Source: Antedon mediterranea
Taxonomy: Eukaryota > Echinodermata > Crinoidea > Comatulida > Antedonidae
NCBI RefSeq assembly: GCF_964355755.1
Contig: NC_092677.1
Coordinates: forward strand, 24,214,101 to 24,278,100
Length of the DNA stretch: 64,000 nt
Direction of reading: 5' to 3'
The notes under the pieces are model-generated. The model did not search any database. It was not told the DNA's origin and was given only the letters and a program-made list of their open reading frames with translations. The stretch's first letter is position 1, and each line of letters starts with the position of its first letter. This document shows positions 31,844 to 43,600 of this stretch, piece after piece. Both the position numbers and the translations under genes were made by a program.

Positions 31844-33861
31844 CTGCCAAAAAAGAAAATTGATAATAATCCATGGCAGATGCATATCATTTTTATTTTA
31901 TTATTTATACAAATAATGAATGTTTTGAATTGACAGTTGGACAGTTCCATTTAAGAAGGCAGCGCTTAGTTCAATAGAACATTATCCCTATTCAACAAAT
32001 GCAAAACAAAAACAAATTTTGAATGAATTCGCTGCTTCTATCTTTAATCAATGTCAAAAGCTAGACGGTCATTAAAAAAAAGGCATCGATTCGATTTTCA
32101 CCGCAGAGTTGAATTTATAGATGGCACTAGCCTCTAATGTTTACAAATGACAGACATGTAATAGAACCATTTAATAGAAATTTTATCATGGAGTGCAATA
32201 GAACTAATAATGAATATTACACAAGATTAACCAATCGAATATTGTGGGTAATACCTACTACACTAGCATTTGTTTGCAGCTCTATTTTACCACGTAGTGC
32301 AATATAACTAATACTGAACGGCATGTGATATGAGATTATCCAATCAAATGTCGTGGATAATACCTACACTAGCATGTGTTTGTTGCTCTGCTACAAAGGT
32401 GTCAATACTGTGCCGTAACTTAGCTGCTCTCAGATCCCATACATCCTTTACAAGCGTGTGAACCTCATCAGCATTGGGAATATCATCAGCTGCACTAAAA
32501 AAAGTATGAAAATATATACAAATAATAATTAAATATGTATTGTCCCCCAAAAACATAAAAAAATTAATTAAGATTCATAAATCAGATTTTACAAAAAAAA
32601 GTTTACACTTATAAAAAGACAAAAGAAAGTTAAACTCAACCAACAAACCCATTGGCTGGCAGCCAGTTTGACTATGTTTTTATTGAAATTACAGTTTTTC
32701 AAATGAATAACTATTATGGAATATCAAAATGGCATATTCAACAACAAAATTTTAATAAATACAGTAATCAGAATTTATTTTGTCACTTTGATGAATTATA
32801 GGTGATCTTTGTGCAGCAGTAATAATAATTGTGTAACCAATTTGCATTTTCAAGTTAACAAGAGTTTTTTCTTTTGATGTCTAAGTTAGCCATTAAATAT
32901 TTTAATAAAATGGACATACTGAATAAGTAATATTTTAGTGATTTCCATATAATGAGGATTTGGCATTGGCTGAAACACTGCAGAATCTTTTTCTTCTTGT
33001 TTATGTTGTTCAAGTTTTTCTGCAAAGAAAACAATAAAATAAATAGTAATTGATTTTTTTAGCATTAATGGTACTGAAGCCTGTAGCCTTTTTGCTGAAG
33101 TGCCCTTTTCCACTGGGGACAAAGGTGAGAGTTATGGTAAATAGTCCTAACCATGGGGCTATGAAATTAGACTCCAAAAACTGGTAATGGAGGGCTTTTG
33201 GAGTATGAACAGCCATCTTTAAAAATTATTTATTTATTTCATTTTAGGCATTAACATGATACAGTACTTTTTAAAATAGAGTTCAGGAACATTTAGGCAT
33301 TCAATGCACTCAGCAGAAGAACATATAACAGGATCTTAAGCTCTGTCTACACTATCAAAAAAGTGTAATTGGGCCCAAATATGGTAGTAGAGTGATATGC
33401 TTAAATATGGTAGTGATATGACATCATCATGTCCATATATGGGCACATCACATTTTGTTGTCACATAAAGTTTGATAGTGTAGACAGAGCTTTTGTTAAC
33501 ACCACCAATTACTACTTGAAAAAATGCCTACTATAACCATCCAATGCTGTCTGATTGAACCTAACCATCACAGTTTTGATTATAAAAGAAAACATTCACA
33601 CTACGCCTATCTTCCGCTCAAGGCAATCTTTTTCAGTGGTCAGTTAGGACACCTACCTATGTCCATCCATTCCGGTGCTTGTATTCTACACTTTCTTCGT
33701 TGTTTTAGATTCATCGCCATCCACAGCGGTACATTAACAGGGAGACCAGGGTTAAACGGCCCAATTTCACCGCTAATGAGGTACAGTTTATCATGTGAAA
33801 AATTAGGCACTACACTAATGAGTTCTTCTACAGCTTGGAACTCTACATCTGAGACATCCAT
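31739..33861 (-). CDS. GINS2: GINS2 / PSF2, GINS complex subunit 2
   Basis: Complete gene, 178 aa in four exons (human 185 aa). GINS2 is one of four subunits of the GINS tetramer, which joins CDC45 and MCM2-7 as the CMG replicative helicase in the nucleus. Exons on the minus strand: 33861-33657, 33019-32920, 32494-32368, 31843-31739; all sites are GT/AG and the frame is kept. Diagnostic blocks: '[17 protein letters not shown]', '[19 protein letters not shown]', '[15 protein letters not shown]', '[18 protein letters not shown]', '[18 protein letters not shown]' and '[20 protein letters not shown]'. The start ATG has G at -3 and +4. The C-terminal tail after 'DHM' is short and encoded within minisatellite-like DNA. 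It lies head-to-head with ANLN and tail-to-tail with GSE1. Confidence 0.97.
32184..32390. repeat. ~105-bp tandem duplication spanning GINS2 exon 3 donor
   Basis: Units at about 32184-32288 and 32289-32390 share 'ttttaYcaYgNagtgcaata', an 'aaccaatcgaat'-like stretch, and 'aatacctac' followed by 'actagcat'. The right unit contains the real exon 3 end and donor. The left unit holds a decayed copy of them (32256-32283). Confidence 0.75.
32368..32494 (-). CDS. GINS2: GINS2 exon 3
   Basis: Acceptor 'actttttttag', donor 'gtaggt'. It encodes '[19 protein letters not shown]' and 'AEQQTHAS', matching vertebrate 'DNIPKADEIRTLVKDMWD'. A decayed copy of its 3' end lies just downstream. Confidence 0.95.
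32920..33019 (-). CDS. GINS2: GINS2 exon 2
   Basis: Acceptor 'gttttctttgcag', donor 'gtatgt'. It encodes '[20 protein letters not shown]' and '[12 protein letters not shown]', matching vertebrate 'FTPMPSPYYMELTKLLL'. Confidence 0.95.
33338..33493. mobile_element. MITE family A, copy 4 (complete, in GINS2 intron 1)
   Basis: Ends 'aagctctgtctacactatca' and 'tttgatagtgtagacagagc' are inverted. The core 'tatggtagtgatatgacatc' is intact. This is one of the best-preserved copies. Confidence 0.88.
33657..33861 (-). CDS. GINS2: GINS2 exon 1, start ATG
   Basis: ATG at 33861-33859, donor 'gtaggt'. It encodes residues 1-68: '[14 protein letters not shown]', then '[20 protein letters not shown]' and '[17 protein letters not shown]'. 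The start matches the vertebrate start residue for residue in position. Confidence 0.97.
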
Positions 33862-34019
33862 GTCAGCAATTATTTATACTGGTGGTAATCTACGTTTGAT
33901 TCAAAATAAATTTTGAGAAAGAAAAACAATAGTAACACTAAAGTTAGTACTGTAGTATGCAGGAAACACTCACTAAAATGATTATTTAAATTAATATTAT
34001 TTAAAATTAATTTCATTCT

Positions 34020-34260
34020 TCCTTCTTGATAGGCCTACTATACAATTATCAGGCTGGCGCTAGGCCACTGCACTGCCCTAATAGTAGCTAGGCTAAAATA
34101 TCCCCCCGATTTATACTAACATTCAACTAGTCTAAGTAGGCCTAATGATGTAGTTGTAGTACTCTAGGCCTAACTAGCCTATAGGCCTAGTCTAAGTCTA
34201 GCAGTAGCTAGATAGGCTAGTTATCTAGCTTGCTAGCTAGGCAGACAGGCCTAGCCTAGA
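34020..34260. repeat. AGGCCTAG-type palindromic motif cluster
   Basis: Dense overlapping 'taggcctag', 'ctagctag' and 'aggctag' motifs, self-complementary and low-complexity, immediately upstream of GINS2. Confidence 0.7.
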
Positions 34261-34425
34261 ATATTATTGTAATTTAGCTATCCTATCCTCTATTACTCAT
34301 ACATACAGTACATCTTATTTAAAACAGTGCTATATATAAATTAGATAATGAGTTTTTTCAAAAGCAGGAAATGTTTATTTACTTCGGATCCCTTGCCCTT
34401 GGTTTATGTTTACCTTTTCTTTCAA

Positions 34426-34437
34426 TTTCGCGGGGAA
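34426..34437 (+). promoter_or_regulatory. E2F/DP-like site
   Basis: TTTCGCGGGGAA fits the E2F consensus TTTSGCGC-type core with an adjoining GGGAA. It is well placed for cell-cycle control of both GINS2 and ANLN. Confidence 0.5.
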
Positions 34438-34497
34438 TTTCTCTTCCGCACTTGCGCAGTGTATGAGCAATTAGTATAACCATTCCCATCATTCATT

Positions 34498-34541
34498 GCG
34501 GCCGCCCGGAAAATTTTAAAAATTCAAAACAGCGCGGCCGC
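34498..34541. promoter_or_regulatory. CpG-rich core with two GCGGCCGC palindromes
   Basis: GCGGCCGC occurs at 34498-34505 and 34534-34541. Such CpG density is seen almost nowhere else in the window, consistent with an unmethylated promoter core. Confidence 0.55.
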
Positions 34542-34659
34542 GGTGTGTAACACAGTTCAGTGAATGTCGTTAGTAACCGTTCGTGTTTTATTCTGCTTTT
34601 TTCAATTATCCAGTCATTTTTAGCTTATATAGACATTTATTTTGTAATTTTGATTTATC

Positions 34660-34677
34660 ATGGACGATTTTACTGAG
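34660..34677 (+). CDS. ANLN: ANLN exon 1 (six codons)
   Basis: ATG GAC GAT TTT ACT GAG then donor 'gtttgt'. MDDFTE joins exon 2 in phase 0 and mirrors vertebrate MDPFTE. The strong ATG context and conservation fix the start despite the tiny exon. Confidence 0.93.
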
Positions 34678-37600
34678 GTTTGTTGGTGATTATATTTACA
34701 TTTGTATCAATTATTTGTCTTTGAAAACGCCCTTCCTTTTCAATTATTTTTATAAAGTTTAGGCCTAGCCTAGCTAGGCTAGGATAAAGGATACCTACTA
34801 GGCCATAGCATAGCCTTTTAGGTAGGTAGGTAGGTTAGGCCTACTAGGGCCTAGGCTAGACCTAGATGCTGGGGCCCAGGTTAAGGAGATATATTTAGAC
34901 CAGGCCTAGCCTAGGAATAAAACAAGGCCATATTAGATGGCTGCAGTCGCGTGCTTAGTTAGTGTTTACCGAGCAACCTACCAACTGACCAAAATTGCTG
35001 AACATGTTTAAAAATGTTGAAATGTTTAAAAACAGTTATATTTTTTAAATTTACATGTGCGTAGCCTGTCACTTTTGACGTGCTCGTATAACGTAATTTC
35101 GAGTTGAAAAGTAAGTCAAGAAAACAGAAATCGGGCAACAACATTTCACGCGCAGTGCGCGCGCAAAGATCTGCGCACTCATGGCAATTTTGTAAACGCT
35201 TAAAATTGCCTGAAACGTACTCAGCCTCTTATTTCGTCGAAAATAAATTTTGAAAATTTTAAGCGCGCGTACGCATGCGTTACATGCGCTACGCACGTAA
35301 TTGTATTGCCATAATGATGATTTATGCCCTGAAATTTATGAGTACCAAATTTTATTTAATTGTGATTCATGGTTGTGAAGATACGATTACAAACATGATT
35401 TCGTTAAATCGTGCGTAGACCGCTTAATTTTTTATTGCGCACCGTGAAAACATAACCACATTGATTCCTGGCCATAAGGAATATACTGTGAAAAATTTAC
35501 TTAGCTAGATTAAATGGTTAAACTGATATCAAGATAAGGTTAGAAAGCGATAAAACGCATAGTGATACCGGACCGACCGACATAGTGAACTATAGAGTCG
35601 CTTCCACGCGACTAAAAAGAGTAGGCCTCTAGGCTAGCCCTAGCCTATTCTATACATTTTAAATTAAGAATTAGCCTAGCCTATATAATTACCGTAATTA
35701 CGTACTGTACAGTAGCCATAACATCGGCAAGGGTTCGAGGCTCACTCGCTCTATGGTTCTGGTGGTAGAACGAGGATAAGGACTATAAACCGTAGGTCCA
35801 GCAGTGTACACATAGCTCATGCGCACTTTAAAGAGCCTAGGCCTAGTACATCTTTCGAGATGAGTAGGGGGTTACCCCGGTGTACTAGTCCACACAAACA
35901 CAGCCACTGTGCAAATAAAACTAACTCACTCGCGTCACATCCCACCAAAGTGCTATAGCCTAGTCTTCAAGTCTGAAGTTTGCACTAAATTGGAAGAAGA
36001 AGAAGAAGAAGAAAGTGAATCAATTGGATTTTGTCATATGTCAGAACAGAACAGAAAGAATTGATTGGTCAATTGAAAATCGCTCGTGAATACACATTTT
36101 TATAAACTTGCGTACAAAGTTTTTTTTCGACTGGTTTTATTAGTGGTGTGTGGTATTACTAGCTAGGCCTACTGTAGTAGTATGGTAAGTTGATGATATT
36201 CCAGTTTGAGTGTTTCAATTACAACAAGATCAAGATGGTGTTTGTATATTTGCATAATCATACAAAAAACGCATTCTGAATTTAGTGTGACTTTTCCAGT
36301 TGAATACCACATCGCAAACAGAATTTCATGGAGAAGAATGTACAGCCATTCGTTGTGTTCTTTGTTTTTTTTTAATTAAGCCTGTCGAAATTTGAATGCT
36401 TGCTATCGAAAAATAAATAGGCTGCATGTGATAGTTTGGGTAGACTTCATCATTCGTATGTGTTGTGTAACTTTCTGTCTCTCTGTGCAGTCTACCTCTG
36501 CTACCTCACATTTTGAGCCAAAATAAAAAGACATGTGGGCAATGGAATTTAAAAAATAGAAAAAAAAGGCCTAGTATTTATTTAACCTGTATTATGTCAC
36601 AGAAACTGTTAGAGCGTACAAGAGCTAGGAAGGAGATTCTTGCGAAGAAAATGAATGAGAATTCGGTGTCACCTGTGAAACGTAAAGCACCACTTGCGGA
36701 AAACATGCAACGCTTACCTAATCATAGCAAATCTCGTGAGTACTTCAGAACACTTGGCCTTGATGTGTAATATTTATTCTGAAAAAGAATCTTGTTTCTA
36801 GTTACTTAAAATACAGATTCATTTAAAATAAATTTTATCTAAATTAATTAAATTATCAAAAAAATATGATTGTAATACTAATAGGGTCACCAACAAAGAA
36901 AATGACAAGCCAGGATATAAAACCAGATACACCAGCAATTCGTTCGGTTCGTTCTCGTTTGCAGCATTTAGCCCACGCGAGAGACGTGTGGGATTCAGGT
37001 AAGTAATAATTTTGTCTTTCCTTTTTTTTTTTTTTGCATAAAATGAAATAAATCACTGGTATTGAATATGAAATAATTATATACACATTTTTATAAATAC
37101 TATTACAACAAATATGCATAGATGATTAATTTGTGTAACCTGTATTTATTTATTTTTAATTTATTATTGTTCAACTTATTTATTTGTGTTTATTGGGACC
37201 AAATACTGTATAGAGATAAATTGGCAACCTATTATTAAAAATGATTTTTCTTTGTATAAATATAACAACTTTATTTTTATACTTTTTTCATTACAGAAAA
37301 TGCAGATGGTACTGATGTTCCATCACCTCATAAGAGTTGCAGAACACCAGAAATAAATTTGGATGCGTTGCCCCCTCAACCTGTGACCCGTAAAGCCCGC
37401 TTTGCAGCGTTAGCTGCCGATATTAATAATTGGGTTGATGATACAGATCATCCGAAACACAGGGCAGAAGAAACAGTAGTAAGAACCATTTCACTATTCC
37501 TTCACAAAATAAAAAATTGTATTTTAATTTATATTTAAATATTTAATTAATATTTTAATTTGCTGGTTTTTTTTAACAGGCAAAAAAGCCAACACGAAAA

Positions 37601-40600
37601 TTTTTCACAGAACCAAAAACTAATGATCAACCGAAACCAGCTCCAAGAAGTAACACACCTAAGAAATCTCCTTCTCCATCCCCAAAGAAGAGGACTATGT
37701 CAGAAAAAGCAACATCATCTCCTAGGAAAGATGTATCGGCACCTTCGCCAAAAAAGAGAAACATTCAAGGAGGTTCCCCTTGCAAAAAGCAGTCACCAGC
37801 AAAAGCTTCTTATAAGAAAAGTCCAGCTAAAGCATCCCCTAAAAAGAGAGCAGTCGCGTTTGCAGTCACTGGAACCCCAAACCCTGCCCCAAGAACCGGT
37901 CTTCAAATAGCTACATTACGACAGGTTCCACAACCAGAGCGGCAGATCTGCGAAGAGGTTGAAAAACCCAAGAAGATCACAGCTAAAGAAGTGTCTCGTT
38001 CCACAAACAACCAATACAACGCCATCAATAAATGTACCTTTGAGGTTTCGAGAGAAAGAACAGCAACTTTGCCTGTTCCTAAGAAAGAAACCATTAAAAG
38101 ACAAGCCCCTGCAGCACCTAAAAGTCCTTCTAAGACGCCGTTGAAGCAAGGGCCTTCGTCCAAGATCCAACGTATGGTTGCTCAAATATCGGCAAAAGAA
38201 AAGGGTTTAAAGTCACCAGAAAATGTGAGTGATCATGTTGGCGAAATGGCCATGTCCATACGTACACGTCTGCTGGAACATCAGAATAGTTGGCAGAAAA
38301 ATGAGATTAATACTAAAATACAGGTACAGTATATATGCATTTATTCTATACTTTAGAAAGCTTTTTTATATTTTATTATCAACAAAGGATCTAAAAGCAT
38401 ATCTTTCTTAATTGTGTCGCTCTCTACACAACTGACCAGAACTAAATACAGTATAATGTACATCTTTGTACAGTTGAGTTGTATATGTTCTGCTTTACAG
38501 AACTGAAAGGAACTAACCACAAACTGAAAACTTCAATCACATCGCGTGCAGTACGGGTAAACTGTAACACGATTAGTTGAATCAATTCTAGCACAACTAG
38601 CTCGGATTTTTAGTTGTGTTGTCGACGCACCCAACATTTTAAAACGTTTTACGACGTCTTTCCACCAATTTAAAAACTAAGTAACATACACATTTTTTAA
38701 TTACAGGCCGAAAGGAAGAAAGAGCTAGAGATTATTCGCCAGCGTTGGGCAGACTCGTGTAATAATTCTAGATCAGTGAGTGCTAATTCACAGGTGAGAT
38801 TTAGTGCAAGTTGTATATTTGTAATGTCTTTAAGTTAATTTTTCTTCATATGTTTTCAAACTCGAAACGTTATTTTTCGTTTTGTCTTGCAGGAGAGTGA
38901 ATCTGAACAGGATACTAAGCAAACAACGCCAACTATTGAGGAGCAAAACCAGATTGAAATAGAAGAGGAAGATGAAACGGTATCAGAGGAAGAAGTTTAC
39001 GAGAAGGATAATATGTCGGCAGAGGAAGCTATTGAAGGTACACCATTGTTGATATAATAGTTTATTTCACATTCTCAATACCAGACATTTCCAAAATTCT
39101 GGTATTCAGAATGTGTGTTTTAATAAAACTATAAAAAAAAGAGGACCTTTTGAAGCTCAAGGAAATTGAGAGTCTGGTATTGGGAGAGTCAGCTGTAGTG
39201 CATACTGTACTTGAGCAACAATTCCTGTATGAATACATCCTCATGAACAAGTGAGAAATTGCTTTAATGATTTTTTTTTTCAGAAGAAATTGAGGAGAGT
39301 AAAACTACAGATGATGTTGATGAAGAAGAGGAAGGAAGTGAAGTGGATGATGATGATCTAAATGTGAGTGATGTCCTTGGAGATATTGATGATATCCTGG
39401 ATCAAGAGGAACAAGCCATGGAAGAGGAGGAAGAAGCACGGAATACATTGCAGGAGGTGCAAACAGAACAACAAATTATTCGGGAAGAATTGCAGGTATG
39501 TATGTATGTACATGTTGTTGAGTCGAGCAGGCAATAGGTTAAGGCAGGAGTATTGCAAAAAAAGCCATGAAGTGACACAGGCTGCAAGACTAAAGCCTGG
39601 TTCCCACTAGAACACAACTATGTGTGTGCAACACAGTAATTTGACCAATAGTGACATGATGAATCATCTATCGCGACATGATTAGCTAAATTAGTTTTGT
39701 TGCCCTTGCATCCTATTGGGAATGAAGTGGTTGTGGTGGTTTAATATACAAGAATGAACTATTATTATTATTACTGTACATGCATGTTTTCTAATAATTT
39801 AATTTTTATTAATTGACTTTAAAATCTTAAATCTCAAGTTTAATAGCAAAGTTTAAATAACTTTAGAAAGCAATGCAAAATACCGTGGGATTGTTGCGCA
39901 TCATTTTTATAATTATTTCATCAATTTATTTCAGTCACAAAGTGAGGAAGATGATGATGAGGAAGTTAGCCATGAACCAACCCCACCACCGAGACAAGCT
40001 AAACCACTCACATACAGCGTGAGTACCTACCGTAATCAACGCAAGAAGGCACTTACATTGCCACCTTCTTCTCGAACTGTGGTGATGAAATCACCAGAAG
40101 CCATACAAGAAGAAGAGGAACCAGAACCAGAACCGACTACACCAATTGTCAAACAACTTAGTGCCAGAGAAAGGGTTAAAGTATGTGGATTGTGCATTTA
40201 GCACTTGTAGCATAACATAGACTAACGCTCTGTCTAAACTATTAAACTTTATGTGACAAAAAAGTGCCCAAATATGGTGGTAATATGCCTAAATATGGTA
40301 GTGATATGACATCATTATGTCTATATATGGGCACATAACATAAAGTTTGATAGTGTAGACAGGGCTTAAAAGTAGATAGATACATTTTTATTTTGTCTCC
40401 AACTACTGTAATTCTCTTCCTTGTTATCTGCTGTTCTGATTGGTTTGTTTTATTGTACTTTTGTACTGTTCTAGGCATTGAATGAAGAGGTATCCACCCA
40501 GCATAGCATTATTCACCAGACTAGTCAAGCATTAAATCTGATAAACGCTAAACCAGATTACAAAGGCACTATGGAAGAAGTTGAAGCAGAACGGCTTCTT

Positions 40601-43600
40601 CTTATTGCCAGTAAGTACTTTGAGGTGACCGTCAAAATGTCGCCATTGTCATCACAACTGTTATCTAGTTCTAGTTGTCCCATGACCAAGATGATTGTAG
40701 GGGTGTAGCAGATGTGATACATTAGTAGTACTAATATACACAGGCATAAGCCATATCTCCCAGTGGTGCTTATCTCCTCTTCGGTCTGGCAGGGTTCTTA
40801 CAACTGGGTGTCCAACCACTAAAGGAGTTGATTAAAAAAATTGGCCTGAACACAATGATTAGTAATTGATAAACTAATTTGTAATCTTTAGCTCAGAGAC
40901 GCCTTGCTTGTTTGTCTGAGATACAACGGCTAAAGAATCAAGGATCACGTGCACACAAGTCTTCAAGTGAAGAAGAAGGATTGACACCATGTCAAGGTTC
41001 AATTACAGTCCGTGACATCCGTCTTCCTCTCAAGACCGAGTATATCTTAGCTGTAACCTCTGGCCAAGGTACTGTATTTATAAAATTCTTTTTATAATTT
41101 GTGTTATGTTATTGTTTGTTTTTGATATTTCATGTTATAAATTTTACTAATAACTTAAATATTGTATTAATTCAGATTTTGCTGTGACCACAATATTTTG
41201 TCATAAACTTTTAAATAAAAATCATCATTCATTTGTGACCCGATCTCGCAAAACCCTCTCTTTGTCGGCAATTCAAAATTCACGTAATCAGTCAAAATAC
41301 GTCCAATTCGACTACCCTGGCAGATTACATGTTTTTGCATTTTCGAAATATTTCACTATTTAAGAATACGTCTACCTGATTTAAACTCCCGAAATGTATT
41401 TAAAATTATGAAAAAAATAAAGTTTTAAAAACATGTATTTTCCTCAAGCCTAACAATTTATTCACGATCTACGCTAAAATTTTGCGTAAATTCAGTTGAA
41501 AGTTGCTGAGTTTGACGATATTTTGATCGCCAGTTCGCTGCACAATGTTGAAAGGTCACACATCAAAATAAAGCTCATCCATTTGACATTCCAAATATGG
41601 AAGTTTTAGGGCGGAGTTTAAAGAAGGAACCAATGAAATCTTTGATTTACTATGACATAATTTCAGAAAATTCGGTTCTTCGAAGTTTCTGGAACAGCGA
41701 GCTGCGTGTGTTGCTATGGCGCATCATCGCAATAACAAACGTTATTGGTCAACGCGCTAGATGTTATACGCTCTACGCGCGGAAATAAAAAGTTGTTTAC
41801 ATTTTTGTGAGGTTATTTTCATTTTACACACAGCATGTCGTAAATTGGAATAAAAACGATTTTAATATTCAAAGTAAAGTGTTCGGCGTGTTCTGCAATA
41901 GCTGTAACCTGTATTTGTTTATTCCATAGTAAAATAGACAAGTCAAAAACAATTCATAAATTCAATTGTATTTTCTATATTTTTTGGGCTAGGCCAAGGC
42001 CTTAATTTTATTATGGTTGTAGGCCTAGTACTACTGGGCCTAGCTTTATTGTCAATAAATAGTTTTCTTTATACATTTTATATATCCAATCGGCTCTTAA
42101 TTATTTATTTAATTTATTGTCCAGTCCATTCATATTAAATGTTTTTTTTAAATCATTGGATTCAAGTCCAAACATTACAGCGAATCTTCCACGTTATAAA
42201 AAAAATAAATGTATTAAATCGTCAATACAATGTTAGTAGCTAGCAAGCTGTGACTCTGCAAGGCGCCAAACTTGTCTAGGCTAGTTTACTACTAACGCCG
42301 GCCCAGTGTCGATGCACCGCTGCCATACACGGCTTGATGAACACCCATCAGTAAAGTCTTACAGGCGATGACGGCGAAAATCTGAATAGGCCTAGCTAGG
42401 CCTAGGCCTGCTTGGTTTTTCGCTGTTGATATCGTAAACACCTACGAAACCAGTTAAAATAAGCTTGACGTTATATTGCTGCTTTTCAATAGTGCAAAAT
42501 AGTTAATTCGAGTGACTAAATAGGTTAAAACGGGGTCTGAAATCAGTCAAATTGACTATGATGTGCACGCTGCTATTATATCGCACACACTTCCTGGTAT
42601 GACGTCATTGTGCCTTAGACCAAAATACCGCGTTGCTACGGAGTGAGTTTTCAGCGCGTATCAAAAAAAATTTCATTGCAAACTTCAAACGCGATTTTCT
42701 CGTAAACTAATTGAATGATTTGTAAGTTTTTAAAATGTGATAACTTTTTAAATATTTACTCAATTTTTATGAAATTAACACCACTACAAAGCTTATGATT
42801 AAAATTATCCAAATATATAAAAAAATACAAAATGAATATTTCCGACAAAAGTAGGGTTTTGCCAGATCTCGGGTCACATTTATGTCCGTTTAGATTTAAA
42901 AAGATCGAATAGGCTCACATGTTGTTTTTTTTTTTTCGTACATAAGTTGGAGACCCCTTATGAAACGCCACAAAATATACATAAATAATTCATTATTCAT
43001 GCATAAGGTGTGACATAAAAATTTATCTCACTACAATTCACTAAACAATGCATTAAGCCACCTGTAGTCGAATGACTTAGACTATGAGCTGTGCATGTCG
43101 ATGTATGGAGTTCAATCATATGATCAACGTCTTTTTTACTGATAGTGAGAAAGATTATTTAGAGCGTTAAGTTATGTTAAATAGTAGGTCGGTTAACTTT
43201 CACATAAGGAGTCCCCAACTTTGGTTTAAAAAAAAATCATGTACTTGACTATGATTTATTGTACATGTTTTGAAATTTAATGTATCTTCATTTCTGTTTC
43301 TATTAGTAGACCGTCCTCATCACTTTTTCTTTGTACTTGTGAGGCATGGAGCTAAGGTGATAGCCAGTCAGCTTCTGTCGTCACGTAAAGGCTTGTCTGG
43401 GGATTGTTTGCCCTTCTCTAACATGATGGCCTTGTAAGTATATAAACTAAATTCATTCACATTGCAGAGCCAAATAATTCAATTTATTTCGTTTATAATT
43501 TACTTTCAACAAATAAAAATTATCAGATAAATATTTTTCAATTTAAAGTATCAATAATAATATTAATAATTTCTCATCACAGATTTCCTCATCTTTATCG

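Larger units (their letters stand above)
33862..34659. promoter_or_regulatory. Shared divergent promoter region, GINS2 and ANLN
   Basis: The two start codons are about 800 bp apart and point away from each other. The ANLN-proximal part (34380-34560) is CpG-rich, unlike the AT-rich surroundings. It includes an E2F-like TTTCGCGGGGAA, an NRF1-like TTGCGCAGTG, two GCGGCCGC sites and an AACCGTT MYB-type site (about 34576-34582). The GINS2-proximal part is filled with palindromic 'aggcctag' motifs. Transcription starts cannot be placed from sequence alone, and one or both genes may have a separate core. Confidence 0.7.

Noticed and set aside
37560-37910. 116-codon frame overlapping ANLN exon 5
   Set aside because: A different frame of the ANLN exon; the Ser/Pro/Lys-rich codon pattern creates open shadow frames.
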